From an uncultured Desulfuromusa sp. (GTDB lineage: Bacteria > Desulfobacterota > Desulfuromonadia > Desulfuromonadales > Geopsychrobacteraceae): a DNA stretch of 64,000 nt. The translations under genes and the position numbers were made by a program. Of this stretch, positions 1-8,709 are shown piece by piece; the stretch's first letter is position 1, and each line of letters starts with the position of its first letter. Under the pieces are notes generated by a model. It did no database searches, was not told the origin of the DNA, and saw only the letters and a list, made by a program, of their open reading frames with translations. The DNA lies in assembly GCF_963675815.1 (NCBI RefSeq), contig NZ_OY776574.1, positions 800,001 through 864,000 of the forward strand, read 5' to 3'.

Positions 1-65
1 AAGGGGACCTGTTTATTGCCGATACGGAAAATCATCGTATTCAACAATTCAATATCAGTGAATAA
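1..65 (+). CDS. C-terminal end of an NHL-repeat/beta-propeller protein (partial)
   Basis: Reading from base 3, the plus strand gives about 20 residues ending in DTENHRIQQFNISE and a TAA stop at 63-65. The pattern LFIADTENHRIQQF is the classic last blade of an NHL-repeat propeller. Most of the gene lies left of the window. NHL proteins often sit beside multiheme cytochromes in metal-reducing bacteria, which fits the next genes, but the function of this one cannot be judged from its tail. Confidence 0.7.
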   Translation, partial: GDLFIADTENHRIQQFNISE

Positions 66-85
66 GTGGTGCTGAGATCAACCTT

Positions 86-1099
86 ATGCGGAACACTATG
101 ACTCATCCAACCGGCAGATTTTCACCCTCAGCAAAGATGCGGGTTTTATGCCCTTTCTTGCTGATTATGGTCCTGGCTTTCTCTGTCGTCGCGGCACGAA
201 CACCTTCACCTGAGGAGGTAAAAGCCAGTGAACAATGTATCATATGTCATATCAACACCTTTAATGCAGCATTGAACAAACCATTTCTTCATGGCCCTTT
301 TTTTGAAAAACAGTGCACATCTTGCCACCTTTCCCCTGGCGCACAACCAGTGGATATGATTTCACAAGTCACCACAATAACAGGCTCAGTTGTCAGTCAG
401 AAAGATTTATGGCGCAAACAGTTGAGCTATTCAGCATCCACTTCTGCTGAGTTGGATCATCTTGTTGCAATGTCCTCACTGGAGCCGGAAACAGCTTACC
501 GTTTTCAGATTGTTGTCAGCTCGATGGATAAAGACAGCAAGGCTGAAGTCCATAAGAGTCTCTGGATGGGTTTACGAATAAAAGAACTTGATGATCTCAG
601 TCGTGCTCAGAAAATTGATCTCAGCAGCGGACTGAGCGAAAACCTCACCGACTTGATAGGATCTGCGGCAGTTTACAAGAATGATAAAACACTCTTCGTC
701 GTCTGGGAAACATCCGTGCCGCTTTACGGCTGGGTTGAGGTTCAGGAGTTAGAAGGCTTGACCCTGACCGGTCTCGCATCAGAAACGGAGGAAGAAGAAA
801 TCAGTTCTGATCAGCACCCTGCCCTGAGAACCCCGGAAGAACTGGCGATCAACGCCTGTTATCAATGTCACCCGGAGTCGACTCTGGGCACGTCCCATCC
901 CGTTCGCCTCTATGATGGGAAAGATGTCCGAATTCCGGACAATCTTCCTACAGTGGATGGAATGTTGACCTGTGTGACCTGCCATGATCCACATGGCTCT
1001 GAAGGAAAAATGCTGGTCAGGGAGGTGGTCAAAACCAAGCTCTGTGTCACCTGTCATTACAAATATAAAAACAGCTCACCAAGTACAATGTTTCAGTAA
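86..1099 (+). CDS. Pentaheme c-type cytochrome, exported
   Basis: A 337-residue protein with five CxxCH heme-binding motifs: two near residues 51-55 and 77-81, then three in the C-terminal third. A hydrophobic stretch at about residues 19-36 looks like a signal peptide or N-terminal anchor, so the product should act in the periplasm or at the outer membrane. The roughly 170-residue heme-free middle resembles a beta-sandwich. The start is uncertain: ATG codons at 86, 98 and 137 are all in frame and none has a strong ribosome binding site. It begins 20 bases after the NHL-repeat gene and 15 bases before the HAMP-like gene, so the three probably form one operon. An electron-transfer role follows from the hemes; the partner is unknown. 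Confidence 0.85.
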   Translation: MRNTMTHPTGRFSPSAKMRVLCPFLLIMVLAFSVVAARTPSPEEVKASEQCIICHINTFNAALNKPFLHGPFFEKQCTSCHLSPGAQPVDMISQVTTITGSVVSQKDLWRKQLSYSASTSAELDHLVAMSSLEPETAYRFQIVVSSMDKDSKAEVHKSLWMGLRIKELDDLSRAQKIDLSSGLSENLTDLIGSAAVYKNDKTLFVVWETSVPLYGWVEVQELEGLTLTGLASETEEEEISSDQHPALRTPEELAINACYQCHPESTLGTSHPVRLYDGKDVRIPDNLPTVDGMLTCVTCHDPHGSEGKMLVREVVKTKLCVTCHYKYKNSSPSTMFQ

Positions 1100-1114
1100 C
1101 AATAAGGAGTCGGC

Positions 1115-1669
1115 ATGAGCCCAACGAGAACTTATAAAAGAAAATTGCTGAATTTTTCAATTAAACGGGATATGCAGTTTAAAATGATCGGCAAAATATT
1201 CCTGATCCTGCTGGTCAGTCTGCTGTTGAGTGGAGTGATCTTTTATCAGTTCGCCAACCAGGAAATCACGTCATCCTTTCAGATGTTCCACGTCAAAGCG
1301 CGTAATTTTCTTGATTTTCTTTTTCCAGTCGTTCTGAGTTCATTTGCCATCAGTCTGGTGGCCGGCGTTATCGGCAGCCTCTTCTTCCCTAAACCCATAG
1401 CCGGTGGACTCTACCGCATAGAAATGGATCTGCAGAAAATTATCGATGCTGATGATTTCAGGACACAAATAAAGCTCAGAGATGGAGATCAGCTGATTCC
1501 GCTCGCAGAGCAGGTCAACCGAATATTAAATGACGTGCGTACACGCATGAACCACGTACAAACAGCTTTGCAAGAACTGGAAAAAATGGATGCACAAGAG
1601 GTCTCAACAGAAGGATTCCAACAAACTCGCGATCATCTTGAAAAGGGACTTCAAAACCTGAAAATCTGA
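1115..1669 (+). CDS. Two-TM membrane protein with HAMP-like domain, no output domain
   Basis: A 184-residue protein with a basic N-terminus, a first membrane helix at about residues 25-45, a short periplasmic stretch, and a second helix at about 70-92. A HAMP-like segment follows (proline after the helix, a GD pair, then LA..VN), ending in a coiled coil. It resembles a chemoreceptor or sensor kinase cut off after HAMP, with no methyl-accepting or kinase domain. The start has a good AAGGAG site 7 bases upstream. A terminator-like hairpin follows the stop. Such HAMP-only proteins accompany cytochrome genes in Desulfuromonadia; a signalling or scaffolding role is only inference. Confidence 0.7.
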   Translation: MSPTRTYKRKLLNFSIKRDMQFKMIGKIFLILLVSLLLSGVIFYQFANQEITSSFQMFHVKARNFLDFLFPVVLSSFAISLVAGVIGSLFFPKPIAGGLYRIEMDLQKIIDADDFRTQIKLRDGDQLIPLAEQVNRILNDVRTRMNHVQTALQELEKMDAQEVSTEGFQQTRDHLEKGLQNLKI

Positions 1670-1709
1670 TCCACAGATCAATCATCATCAAGATTGAACC
1701 CGTTCACCC

Positions 1710-1759
1710 AATCTGGGAATTTTACCAAATCCATCTGGAAAAATTCCCAGATTTTTTCA
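1710..1759 (+). terminator. Rho-independent terminator after the pentaheme/HAMP unit
   Basis: A perfect 14-base inverted repeat, AATCTGGGAATTTT (1710-1723) with its complement at 1740-1753, runs into a T tract. It separates the pentaheme-cytochrome operon from the porin-cytochrome genes, which therefore need their own promoter in about 1760-1930. I could not pick a convincing promoter there. Confidence 0.75.
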
Positions 1760-1934
1760 GCTTAAGCCCCCTCTTTATATCCTGAACTCCCATAACTATC
1801 GAATAAAGCAAACAAAATTTATAGCTATTAATGTTGGCTCAACACTTGCGTATAGAACGTACTACGAAGATACGTTTCCTGACAGGTTGGTCAATTTAAC
1901 CGCCTGTATCCAGCCAGCGAATGAAGGAGGTAGC

Positions 1935-3167
1935 ATGAAATTTTGGCAGGGACTAACATTTGGTTTGATATTCGCCTTTCTGGTCACGTGGCCGGTGGCG
2001 TCTGTTGAGGCTGCATCGGTGTCGGGTCGTTCCAGTACCGCCCTGGAATGGTATGACACGGCTAATGAGGAGACTGCCACCCCCGCATATCAATATTTAC
2101 AATTGAATGCGAAGGACCTTCTCGATTCCGGGTACAACTTCAAGTTCTATGGCCGGCTGGCTGACGATCTCAGCAATGAAGACGATGTTGATAGTCGTCT
2201 ATATTATGCCTATCTGGAAAAAAAGAACTTCCTCAAAAATCTTGATTTTCGCTTGGGGCGGCAATTTATCTCGACCACAGCCGGTGCGTCGATGATGGAC
2301 GGTCTGACTCTCAAATATTCACTGTTGGACGACTACAGCGTTCGTGTTTTTGCCGGTGGTGATGTGAAGTACTACGACGGCTACAACATCAAGGATGTTG
2401 TTGACGGAATTGAGTTCAGCGGCAAATTCCTCGATGACAGTATTGATATGGGGGTTTCCTATCTGCAGAAGTGGGATGAAGGTCTTATTGCTCAGGAATT
2501 ACTCGGTTTCAATATCGATTATGATTTAAACAATAATCTCTGGCTCTATAACGAACTCCAGTTTGACATCATTTCAGAACGCGTTAGCTATGCATTGCTG
2601 GGGGGCAAATATCGCTTTAAAAAATTCACCCTGCGAACAGAATATCTTTACTCACTGCCCGTCTTCTCCAGCACCTCCATTTACTCCGTCTTCGCCGTTG
2701 ATGAATACGAAGAAATCATGGCGGAACTGACCTATAAGCTATCGCGCGACATCCAGGTTTTCGGTCGTCTTACTCACGAAATGTATGAAGAGTTTTCAGA
2801 TGCCGATGTTTTTGAGGTCGGTGTGGAAAAACTCAGAACGAGCGGTTTCTACGGCTATTTAACCGGAACCATCCGAGATGATGACGACGGTCAGAGCCTC
2901 TACGGATTCAAAGCCTACGCAAACTATCAATTCTGTTCAAAATTCAGAGGCGGTCTCGGTGCCAATATAGATGTTCTGGAACGCGACATTGCTTATTTCA
3001 ATACTGATGACGATGAACAGAACGAAACAACCAGTACCCGAATTTGGGTGGATGGAAAATATGATCTCAGCAAAACGATGAATCTCACAGCTAAGTATGA
3101 GTATATCGAAAGCGATCTCTGGGATTACTACAATCGCGGCATTATCCGCCTGAACATCAAATTTTAA
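1935..3167 (+). CDS. Outer-membrane beta-barrel (porin-like) of a porin-cytochrome conduit
   Basis: A 410-residue protein. The start at 1935 is preferred over the upstream in-frame start at 1887 because GAAGGAGG lies just before it and a clean signal peptide begins there (about 28 residues ending VEAAS). The rest is alternating hydrophobic/aromatic and polar residues typical of a barrel (repeated tyrosine-rich strands such as FKFYGRL, LYYAYLEKK, LRTEYLYSL) and it ends INIKF-style with a terminal phenylalanine (RLNIKF), the usual barrel C-terminus. It is followed 14 bases later by a decaheme periplasmic cytochrome and then a 13-heme lipoprotein, the gene set of outer-membrane electron conduits, in which the barrel holds the cytochromes across the membrane. 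Confidence 0.8.
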   Translation: MKFWQGLTFGLIFAFLVTWPVASVEAASVSGRSSTALEWYDTANEETATPAYQYLQLNAKDLLDSGYNFKFYGRLADDLSNEDDVDSRLYYAYLEKKNFLKNLDFRLGRQFISTTAGASMMDGLTLKYSLLDDYSVRVFAGGDVKYYDGYNIKDVVDGIEFSGKFLDDSIDMGVSYLQKWDEGLIAQELLGFNIDYDLNNNLWLYNELQFDIISERVSYALLGGKYRFKKFTLRTEYLYSLPVFSSTSIYSVFAVDEYEEIMAELTYKLSRDIQVFGRLTHEMYEEFSDADVFEVGVEKLRTSGFYGYLTGTIRDDDDGQSLYGFKAYANYQFCSKFRGGLGANIDVLERDIAYFNTDDDEQNETTSTRIWVDGKYDLSKTMNLTAKYEYIESDLWDYYNRGIIRLNIKF

Positions 3168-3181
3168 CAAGGAGCGCCATT

Positions 3182-4027
3182 ATGACTCGTAAAATATTTT
3201 TGTCACTTGTTCTGTTTCTGGCGTCTACGGTTGCTCCGCTCTGGGCTGCGGATTTTGATCATAGCGCCCACGTTGAGGAGTATGTCGCCGATGCTGATTG
3301 CACGACCTGCCATATCAATGAAGCCGATTCAATTATTCCCGAAACAGCCATCTGTCTTGAATGTCATGACGCGGAATTGATTGATGAAGTCGTGCTTCCG
3401 GAAACCAAAACACACGGGCCGGTCTGGTCTCTCAACCACGGTCCCGTTGCCAAAGGAAATTCCATCAACTGTGCTTCCTGCCACGAGCAGAGTTCCTGTC
3501 TTGATTGTCATAAAGCCGGGTTTGCAGACGAAATGGGATCCTTGGGCAATAACATGATCAACGTTCATCGCAGCGATTTCTCTGTGAGTCATCCACTCGC
3601 AGCACGATCCGGTCAGAATCGCTGCAATAGCTGCCACGAAGCACGGTTCTGCAGTGACTGCCACGATGCATGGCAATTCAGAACAGATGACATCGGTAGC
3701 CCATCCCATCGTCGCAGTTTTGACCTGGGTATTGAGGGTGCAGATATTGATGATATCCACGCCGGAATCAGCAGCTCTTTGTCCTGCGACACCTGTCATT
3801 CTGACGCCACCATGGATTTCCACTCCTGGTCTATCGGCCATGCGCGTGAAGCAAGAAGATCATTGCCATCCTGTCAGGCCTGCCACCCGGAAGGTGATGT
3901 TTGCCTCCGCTGTCACAGTGCCAGAGGCGGAGCCATTGGCTTTAATCCCCACCCAAAAGACTGGGATGACATCAGTGGAAATATCAAAGATGCAAGCAAC
4001 GGCAAAACATGCCGAAAATGTCACTAA
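3182..4027 (+). CDS. Decaheme c-type cytochrome, periplasmic
   Basis: A 281-residue protein with an N-terminal signal peptide (cleavage after about residue 22, PLWAA) and ten CxxCH motifs spread over its length, several as close pairs (CASCH-CLDCH, CNSCH-CSDCH, CQACH-CLRCH), with the last one at the extreme C-terminus. Many extra histidines fit bis-His ligation. It sits directly behind the barrel gene with an AAGGAG site and before the 13-heme lipoprotein. I infer the periplasmic-side cytochrome of a transmembrane electron conduit; the direction of flow and acceptor (metal oxide, electrode, partner cell) cannot be read from sequence. Confidence 0.88.
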   Translation: MTRKIFLSLVLFLASTVAPLWAADFDHSAHVEEYVADADCTTCHINEADSIIPETAICLECHDAELIDEVVLPETKTHGPVWSLNHGPVAKGNSINCASCHEQSSCLDCHKAGFADEMGSLGNNMINVHRSDFSVSHPLAARSGQNRCNSCHEARFCSDCHDAWQFRTDDIGSPSHRRSFDLGIEGADIDDIHAGISSSLSCDTCHSDATMDFHSWSIGHAREARRSLPSCQACHPEGDVCLRCHSARGGAIGFNPHPKDWDDISGNIKDASNGKTCRKCH

Positions 4028-4066
4028 ACAGCAAAAGTTTTGTTTCACACACAAGGAGGTATTTCA

Positions 4067-6346
4067 ATGCGTAAACAATGGTTGGTTTTGTTAGTTGCCG
4101 TTCTGGCAAGTGCCACTCTCTGGGGCTGCGGAAGTAGCGGTGGAAGTGGCGGGAGTGACGTCACTGATACCGATGTGCTCGGTGAAGACGCTGCTGGAAA
4201 TGCTATTGTCAGTACTGCCAAATGTATCGAATGTCATGAAACAATTTCCTGGAGTTCTGACATTGTAGAAGGTTATCTGGCCGGCAAGCATGTGATTCAC
4301 AGTGATCATATCACTGCTGAATCTGGTGATTGCCTTCAGTGTCATGACCCTAATGGTGACGGTCCGGGCATTGAGGAACTGATAGACACTGCCAACGTAC
4401 CCGCTGAAGGGTTGGCTGCAGTTGGTTGTGAAACCTGCCATGGTGGTGGCGAAGATCACTTCGGTGTTGGCCCAATGCCAATAGCGAAACCAGGGATTGA
4501 TGAGTGTGCAACTTGCCATGATAATGACATTCACCATGCATACCATCCGGAAGCAGATTTTATTGCTTCGAATTTCCTTGAATCAAGGCATTATACGGCT
4601 TCAGTTCGCAACGAGGCTATTTGCTCGAAGTGTCACACCGATGAAGGTGGTCGTCTTTATAGAAATGTTTCAACCAAGACCCAACTGGAAGCAACCGTTT
4701 TACCGGTTTCAAGTGATGAACCTGTTCAGTGTAAAACCTGTCATGATCCACATAACGCCGGCGGTCTGTTGATGGCTGAAATTGAAGATCATGGCCATGT
4801 TGTTGCTTCCGCAGAATATGCCACTTGCTCAACCTGCCATATGAGTGACCGGGAAGACCCGGCAGATAATCCGGAGTGGATGTATCATGATGAAGTCTAT
4901 TATCGTGTCATCTCTGATACCCACTACGACGATCCTGCAACGGAAAACGTTATTGAAGGTTATGTCATTGATCCACTGAACGAGCGTGCCTGCCGTGACT
5001 GTCATGATGTTCATACCGTTATGGAAATTCGTGCCGATGAGGACTCAAGCAGTTTCTCAAATACAATTAACGACCAATGGTCAAAGTCTCCGCATGGTGG
5101 ATTTATCGGCGATATCAAGCTGCAAACAGCAGAAGCCTATGACGACATGGATCTGAATCGTACAGCCGAGCAGCTGACCGCCATCAAAGAAGCGGGGACA
5201 GATGATACAATCTCACCAGCATGGACCCATTACAATTGGGATTCAACATTCCAGGAAGATGGAGTAACTGCCGATCGCGGTTCGTGTCAGGAATGCCATA
5301 CTGCAACAGGTGCAATGAATTACCTGAATGATCCGGAAAACTACGATTTCGCCAACAACGATTTTTCCCATCTTGACAACTGGGATGCAGTAGGTGGATC
5401 GACCCAGAACGAACTCCTCTATTGCTGGGGCTGCCATAGCAACAACAGTGGAGAATTGCGTAATCCGGGAGCAACTTCACGCCCCTATACTGTTGATGGT
5501 GTTAATGTCACAATGCCTGATACAGGCAATTCAAACGTCTGTATCAACTGTCACGGTGCCCGCGGCAATGTTGAAGGCTATGCACTAACTGCAGATCCGG
5601 CAACATCCATGGCGACTGTAAATCCGGGATTCGCCCCGGCAGTTGATGGTAATACCACCAAGAACGTAACCAACGCTCACTACCTTGTCGCATCAGCAAC
5701 ACTTTATGCTGCAGACACTAAAATTGGTTACGAGTATGCAGATCAAAGTTACGCCCCAGTACCATACTTTGAACATGGTAGCATTGGTCTGAACGCCGAT
5801 AGTCCCGAAACCGGCGCTGGCCCTTGTGTCGCTTGCCACATGCAAACGGCAGAGAGCCACACCTTTGAAGTTGTTGAAAAAGATGACATGGGTGTCATCA
5901 CTGCACTGACTTCAACTGCTTGTGTTGAGTGCCATACTGGTGCCCATGGTGCAGGTCTGGTCGCTGAAGACACAGAAACTGAAAATGGCTTACAAACTGC
6001 AGAAGCTGCAGCAGCTTTCTTAGAGGAAGAAGCAGAAGGCTACCACGAAGCACTCGAAATACTGAATCAGGCTCTCATTGCTAAAGGCTTAACCTTTTCA
6101 AACAACTATCCTTATTTCTCAGGTGACAGCTGGATTAATGAAGGAACCTTTGGTGCAGCTCACAACTACAACTATCTGCACCATGAGCCCGGCGCATACG
6201 CGCACAATCGTTATTATGCAAAGCGTCTGATTTTTGATTCATTGGATTGGCTCGATAATGGTGTTCTTGATGGCACTATAACAATCGATGCAGCAACCTA
6301 TCCAGAAGCGGATGCTTGGCTGGCTTCAGGAGCAGCTCGTCCATAA
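4067..6346 (+). CDS. Outer-membrane lipoprotein cytochrome c with 13 hemes
   Basis: A 759-residue protein. The start at 4067 is chosen over 4040 because AAGGAGG lies 9 bases upstream and the signal peptide then begins MRKQWLVLL. A lipobox (LWGC) gives lipid anchoring at Cys 21 or so, followed by a Gly/Ser linker. I count thirteen CxxCH motifs, evenly spread to about residue 630, then a heme-free helical C-terminus. The two genes before it supply a barrel and a periplasmic cytochrome, so this is the likely cell-surface component that donates electrons to extracellular acceptors. A strong terminator follows the stop. Confidence 0.88.
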   Translation: MRKQWLVLLVAVLASATLWGCGSSGGSGGSDVTDTDVLGEDAAGNAIVSTAKCIECHETISWSSDIVEGYLAGKHVIHSDHITAESGDCLQCHDPNGDGPGIEELIDTANVPAEGLAAVGCETCHGGGEDHFGVGPMPIAKPGIDECATCHDNDIHHAYHPEADFIASNFLESRHYTASVRNEAICSKCHTDEGGRLYRNVSTKTQLEATVLPVSSDEPVQCKTCHDPHNAGGLLMAEIEDHGHVVASAEYATCSTCHMSDREDPADNPEWMYHDEVYYRVISDTHYDDPATENVIEGYVIDPLNERACRDCHDVHTVMEIRADEDSSSFSNTINDQWSKSPHGGFIGDIKLQTAEAYDDMDLNRTAEQLTAIKEAGTDDTISPAWTHYNWDSTFQEDGVTADRGSCQECHTATGAMNYLNDPENYDFANNDFSHLDNWDAVGGSTQNELLYCWGCHSNNSGELRNPGATSRPYTVDGVNVTMPDTGNSNVCINCHGARGNVEGYALTADPATSMATVNPGFAPAVDGNTTKNVTNAHYLVASATLYAADTKIGYEYADQSYAPVPYFEHGSIGLNADSPETGAGPCVACHMQTAESHTFEVVEKDDMGVITALTSTACVECHTGAHGAGLVAEDTETENGLQTAEAAAAFLEEEAEGYHEALEILNQALIAKGLTFSNNYPYFSGDSWINEGTFGAAHNYNYLHHEPGAYAHNRYYAKRLIFDSLDWLDNGVLDGTITIDAATYPEADAWLASGAARP

Positions 6347-6370
6347 CCGACACCATTAACCCTGACCGAT

Positions 6371-6404
6371 GTAAAAAGCCCCCGCTGAAGCGGGGGCTTT
6401 TTAC
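6371..6404 (+). terminator. Strong bidirectional rho-independent terminator
   Basis: An almost perfect palindrome, GTAAAAAGCCCCCGC, loop TGAA, then the complement ending CTTTTTAC. The GC-rich stem and T run close the conduit operon 25 bases after the lipoprotein cytochrome stop. Confidence 0.92.
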
Positions 6405-6500
6405 ATCTTTTACTGTGATCTTCCCAAATATTTTTATAAGGCCAATCACAAAAACATCCCTGACCTTGACCCTGCGAAGTACACTCTTTAAGATCAAGTC

Positions 6501-7073
6501 ATGACCGGCAAAAAATTTGATCCCAAAAAGCTAAGAAAACTCAATGATCCTCAGCGGCTGCTCGATATCCCTCCTGATCATGTCTGTGGCAAGTTAAGTC
6601 AACAGAATCCAGATGTGCTTATTGAAATAGGCACCGGCACAGCATTTTTCAGCCTCGCTTTTCACCAGCAGCTAAAGGCCTCAATCACTTACGCCTGTGA
6701 TCTGTCAGACACAATGATCCATTGGATCGAAGAAAATATAACCCCGAACTATCCCTATATTACCCCGGTTAAAAGCGAAGAATCCTCTGTGCCGCTAAGC
6801 GATGGTATTGCCGATTTGGTCTTCATGATCAACCTGCATCATGAGCTGGAAGATCAGTCGCTGGTGATGCAGGAAGCTCTCAGGCTACTCAAGCCAGAGG
6901 GTGAAGTTTTTATCATCGATTGGAAAAAAGAAAATATGCCCCAAGGCCCTCCAGTGGAGATCCGGTGTTTTCCGGAACAGGTTGAATTACAATTGGAAAA
7001 AGCGGGGTTTGTGGACATCAGATCTTTCGATGAAATGTCCAAACATTTTCTTGTGATTGGAAAAAAACAGTAA
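6501..7073 (+). CDS. Class I SAM-dependent methyltransferase
   Basis: A 190-residue protein with the Rossmann-fold SAM site IEIGTGTAFF (about residues 41-50), an acidic residue ending strand 2 (CDLS), and motif IV-like LVFMINLHHEL followed by LRLLKPEGEVFIIDW, the post-motif typical of the UbiE/COQ5 and Methyltransf_11 families. It is short for UbiE (about 240) and lacks the quinone-specific N-terminus, so the substrate is unknown. The first 40 residues are basic. It stands alone between a terminator and a long non-coding gap. The start follows an AT-rich leader with only a weak ribosome site (GATCAAG). Confidence 0.75.
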   Translation: MTGKKFDPKKLRKLNDPQRLLDIPPDHVCGKLSQQNPDVLIEIGTGTAFFSLAFHQQLKASITYACDLSDTMIHWIEENITPNYPYITPVKSEESSVPLSDGIADLVFMINLHHELEDQSLVMQEALRLLKPEGEVFIIDWKKENMPQGPPVEIRCFPEQVELQLEKAGFVDIRSFDEMSKHFLVIGKKQ

Positions 7074-7661
7074 ACAGAAAATATCAGAGGAATTCCAAAA
7101 AATTCCGGGGACATAATACCAATTTGCAACTCTGCCATGTCGAAATAACGACCGAACCCTTTGTCACCCCCCAAATCTCATCTTCGTTGAATACTTTTCA
7201 TTGCTTGCGAAACATGTTCAATTCACGTTTTTTTTGTTACCTATTTCGAAGCTCAGCCCCCCCTGTCTACAAGAAAAGCAGGCGCAACGTAGGCAACTGG
7301 AAGGCTGTATCCGGCCTTCAACATGGACAACCGAGGCCAGATTATTTGATTCATTAAAATGCCGGGCATATTGATTCCCGGCCAATCGCGATCTCTCTCT
7401 ACTTCAGCATTCTCTTTACAATCTTGACCGCCCGATTTTTAACTCCTGGTCTGTATATAATGATTGACGATTTGGGGCTATTACTGAACTGAGACAAGTC
7501 ACCAATTATAGGAAACAAACACAACTCCCGCTATGAGCTAAACAAAAAATATTTCACCGCATAGGTCTTATTTTTAGAAAAAAACATTTGTTACAAAATA
7601 ACAACAAAGATTTTTGTTTCCTGAACCGATATGAACGAGAGCCAATTTTGAAAGGACAACC
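7074..7661 (+). other. 588-base gap without a convincing gene
   Basis: No ORF here has protein-like composition or a good start. Bases 7091-7125 carry a phrase (AATTCCGGGGACATAATACC) that I associate with the flanks of REP-type IS200-like transposase genes in related genomes, so it may be a relic of such an element. A small stem GCCGGG (7361-7366) / CCCGGC (7377-7382) and a weaker one at about 7301-7318 are visible. AT-rich sequence before 7662 presumably holds the promoter of the response regulator. No c-di-GMP riboswitch signature was found. Confidence 0.4.
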
Positions 7662-8381
7662 ATGATCGATCAGGAAGCTACCAACCCAAAACCGGCAAAG
7701 CAACTTCTTGTCCTGACGGATCACGAATGCAATACGAAAGCAACTCAATTATTACAACATGAAGGCTACAAGGTCCAACTCAATGACTACCTTCAGTTTG
7801 AGGTTGAATTGTTGGATAAGCTACAAGTTGATGCCATCCTTGTCGATCTGGAAAATCCAACCATAGAGAGTGTTTCTATCTGTCAAACAATTCGTGACAG
7901 GTATAACGGTCCACTCCTGTTTTTGACCGCCCCGACAAATGAATTTATCCAGTTACTCGGGTTGGAAATGGGAGCTGACGATTTTCTTTTTAAACCTCAA
8001 ACCGAAGTTTTTCTATTAACAAAGCTGAGAGCACGGCTAAAAAGGGCCGAAAAAACGCAGCTCGGCCGCAGAAAAAACATCCGGCTTGGCGAGTTGCAGA
8101 TCAACTCCAGTCGTCGTGAAGTTTACTGCTCAGGAAAGAACATCCATTTAACTGACCGTGAATTCGATTTACTCTGGCTTCTCGCCAAAAATGCATGCCA
8201 AATTATCAGCCGCGACGAAATCCATCGATCACTTTACAAGCGTGAATACAATGGCTACGATCGCTCTATTGATATTTACATCTCACGTATCAGACAAAAA
8301 ATTGGTGATGACCCTCACAATCCACGCCATCTTAAAACAATTCGCGGAGCCGGCTATCTGCTGGTAGAAAATCACGCCTAA
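7662..8381 (+). CDS. OmpR-family response regulator (orphan)
   Basis: A 239-residue two-domain protein. The receiver domain occupies about residues 10-122, with the probable phosphoacceptor Asp in AILVDLEN and the conserved Lys in FLFKPQ, although the acidic pair at the N-terminal end of the receiver is only partly kept (LTDHE). The C-terminal winged helix (about 140-235) has the usual LTDREFDLLWLLA and RSIDIYISRIRQKIG...IRGAGYLL signatures. AAGGA precedes the ATG. No histidine kinase gene is adjacent, so its partner lies elsewhere. It is followed by its own terminator and then the flagellar genes, so a link with flagella is possible but not shown. Confidence 0.85.
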   Translation: MIDQEATNPKPAKQLLVLTDHECNTKATQLLQHEGYKVQLNDYLQFEVELLDKLQVDAILVDLENPTIESVSICQTIRDRYNGPLLFLTAPTNEFIQLLGLEMGADDFLFKPQTEVFLLTKLRARLKRAEKTQLGRRKNIRLGELQINSSRREVYCSGKNIHLTDREFDLLWLLAKNACQIISRDEIHRSLYKREYNGYDRSIDIYISRIRQKIGDDPHNPRHLKTIRGAGYLLVENHA

Positions 8382-8404
8382 ATAGACTTTACTATAACCC
8401 AATT

Positions 8405-8441
8405 AAAAGGGGTTGTTCCTTCGGGAACAGCCCCTTTTTTG
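8405..8441 (+). terminator. Rho-independent terminator after the response regulator
   Basis: Stem AAGGGGTTGTTCC, loop TTCG, then GGAACAGCCCC running into six T. One G-T wobble pair. It ends the single-gene unit about 25 bases after the stop. Confidence 0.9.
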
Positions 8442-8709
8442 GTTTAAGAGCAATCTCCCTGCATCGATTGTAACGGTTTCTGTCAAAACGTTTCGTCTCT
8501 TGTCTAATTACTTCAGATTACATCTAAACATTTCAAATCATTACAAAATTGCAACAGAACTCCAATACAAAACTAGCCTGCTCAATTCGACAAGTGACCA
8601 TCAGCAACTAGAACCACGCAGAGAATCAAGACTGAACATAAATTTAAAGAACGAAACATCTTACATCGCAGCAATAAGGTTCTTCTGCATTGATTATTAG
8701 GAGCTCTCT
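8442..8709 (+). other. Leader region of the flagellar hook operon
   Basis: No believable gene. The ORF here (8413-8700) starts inside the terminator and has unstructured composition. The flagellar promoter must lie in this stretch, but I could not find a good match to the sigma-54 (GG-N10-GC) or sigma-28 (TAAA-N15-GCCGATAA) pattern. AGGAGC sits 5 bases before the flgD ATG. Confidence 0.4.

Noticed and set aside
1670..1934. Possible c-di-GMP riboswitch before the cytochrome conduit genes
   Set aside because: Looked for GCAAACC and CGCAAAGCC blocks usual in this group; neither is present here or in the gap at 7074-7661.
3329..3841. 170-codon minus-strand frame inside the decaheme cytochrome
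   Set aside because: The plus strand has ten heme motifs; the reverse frame has no recognisable features.
8413..8700. 95-codon plus-strand frame before flgD
   Set aside because: Starts inside a terminator, unusual composition, no ribosome site.
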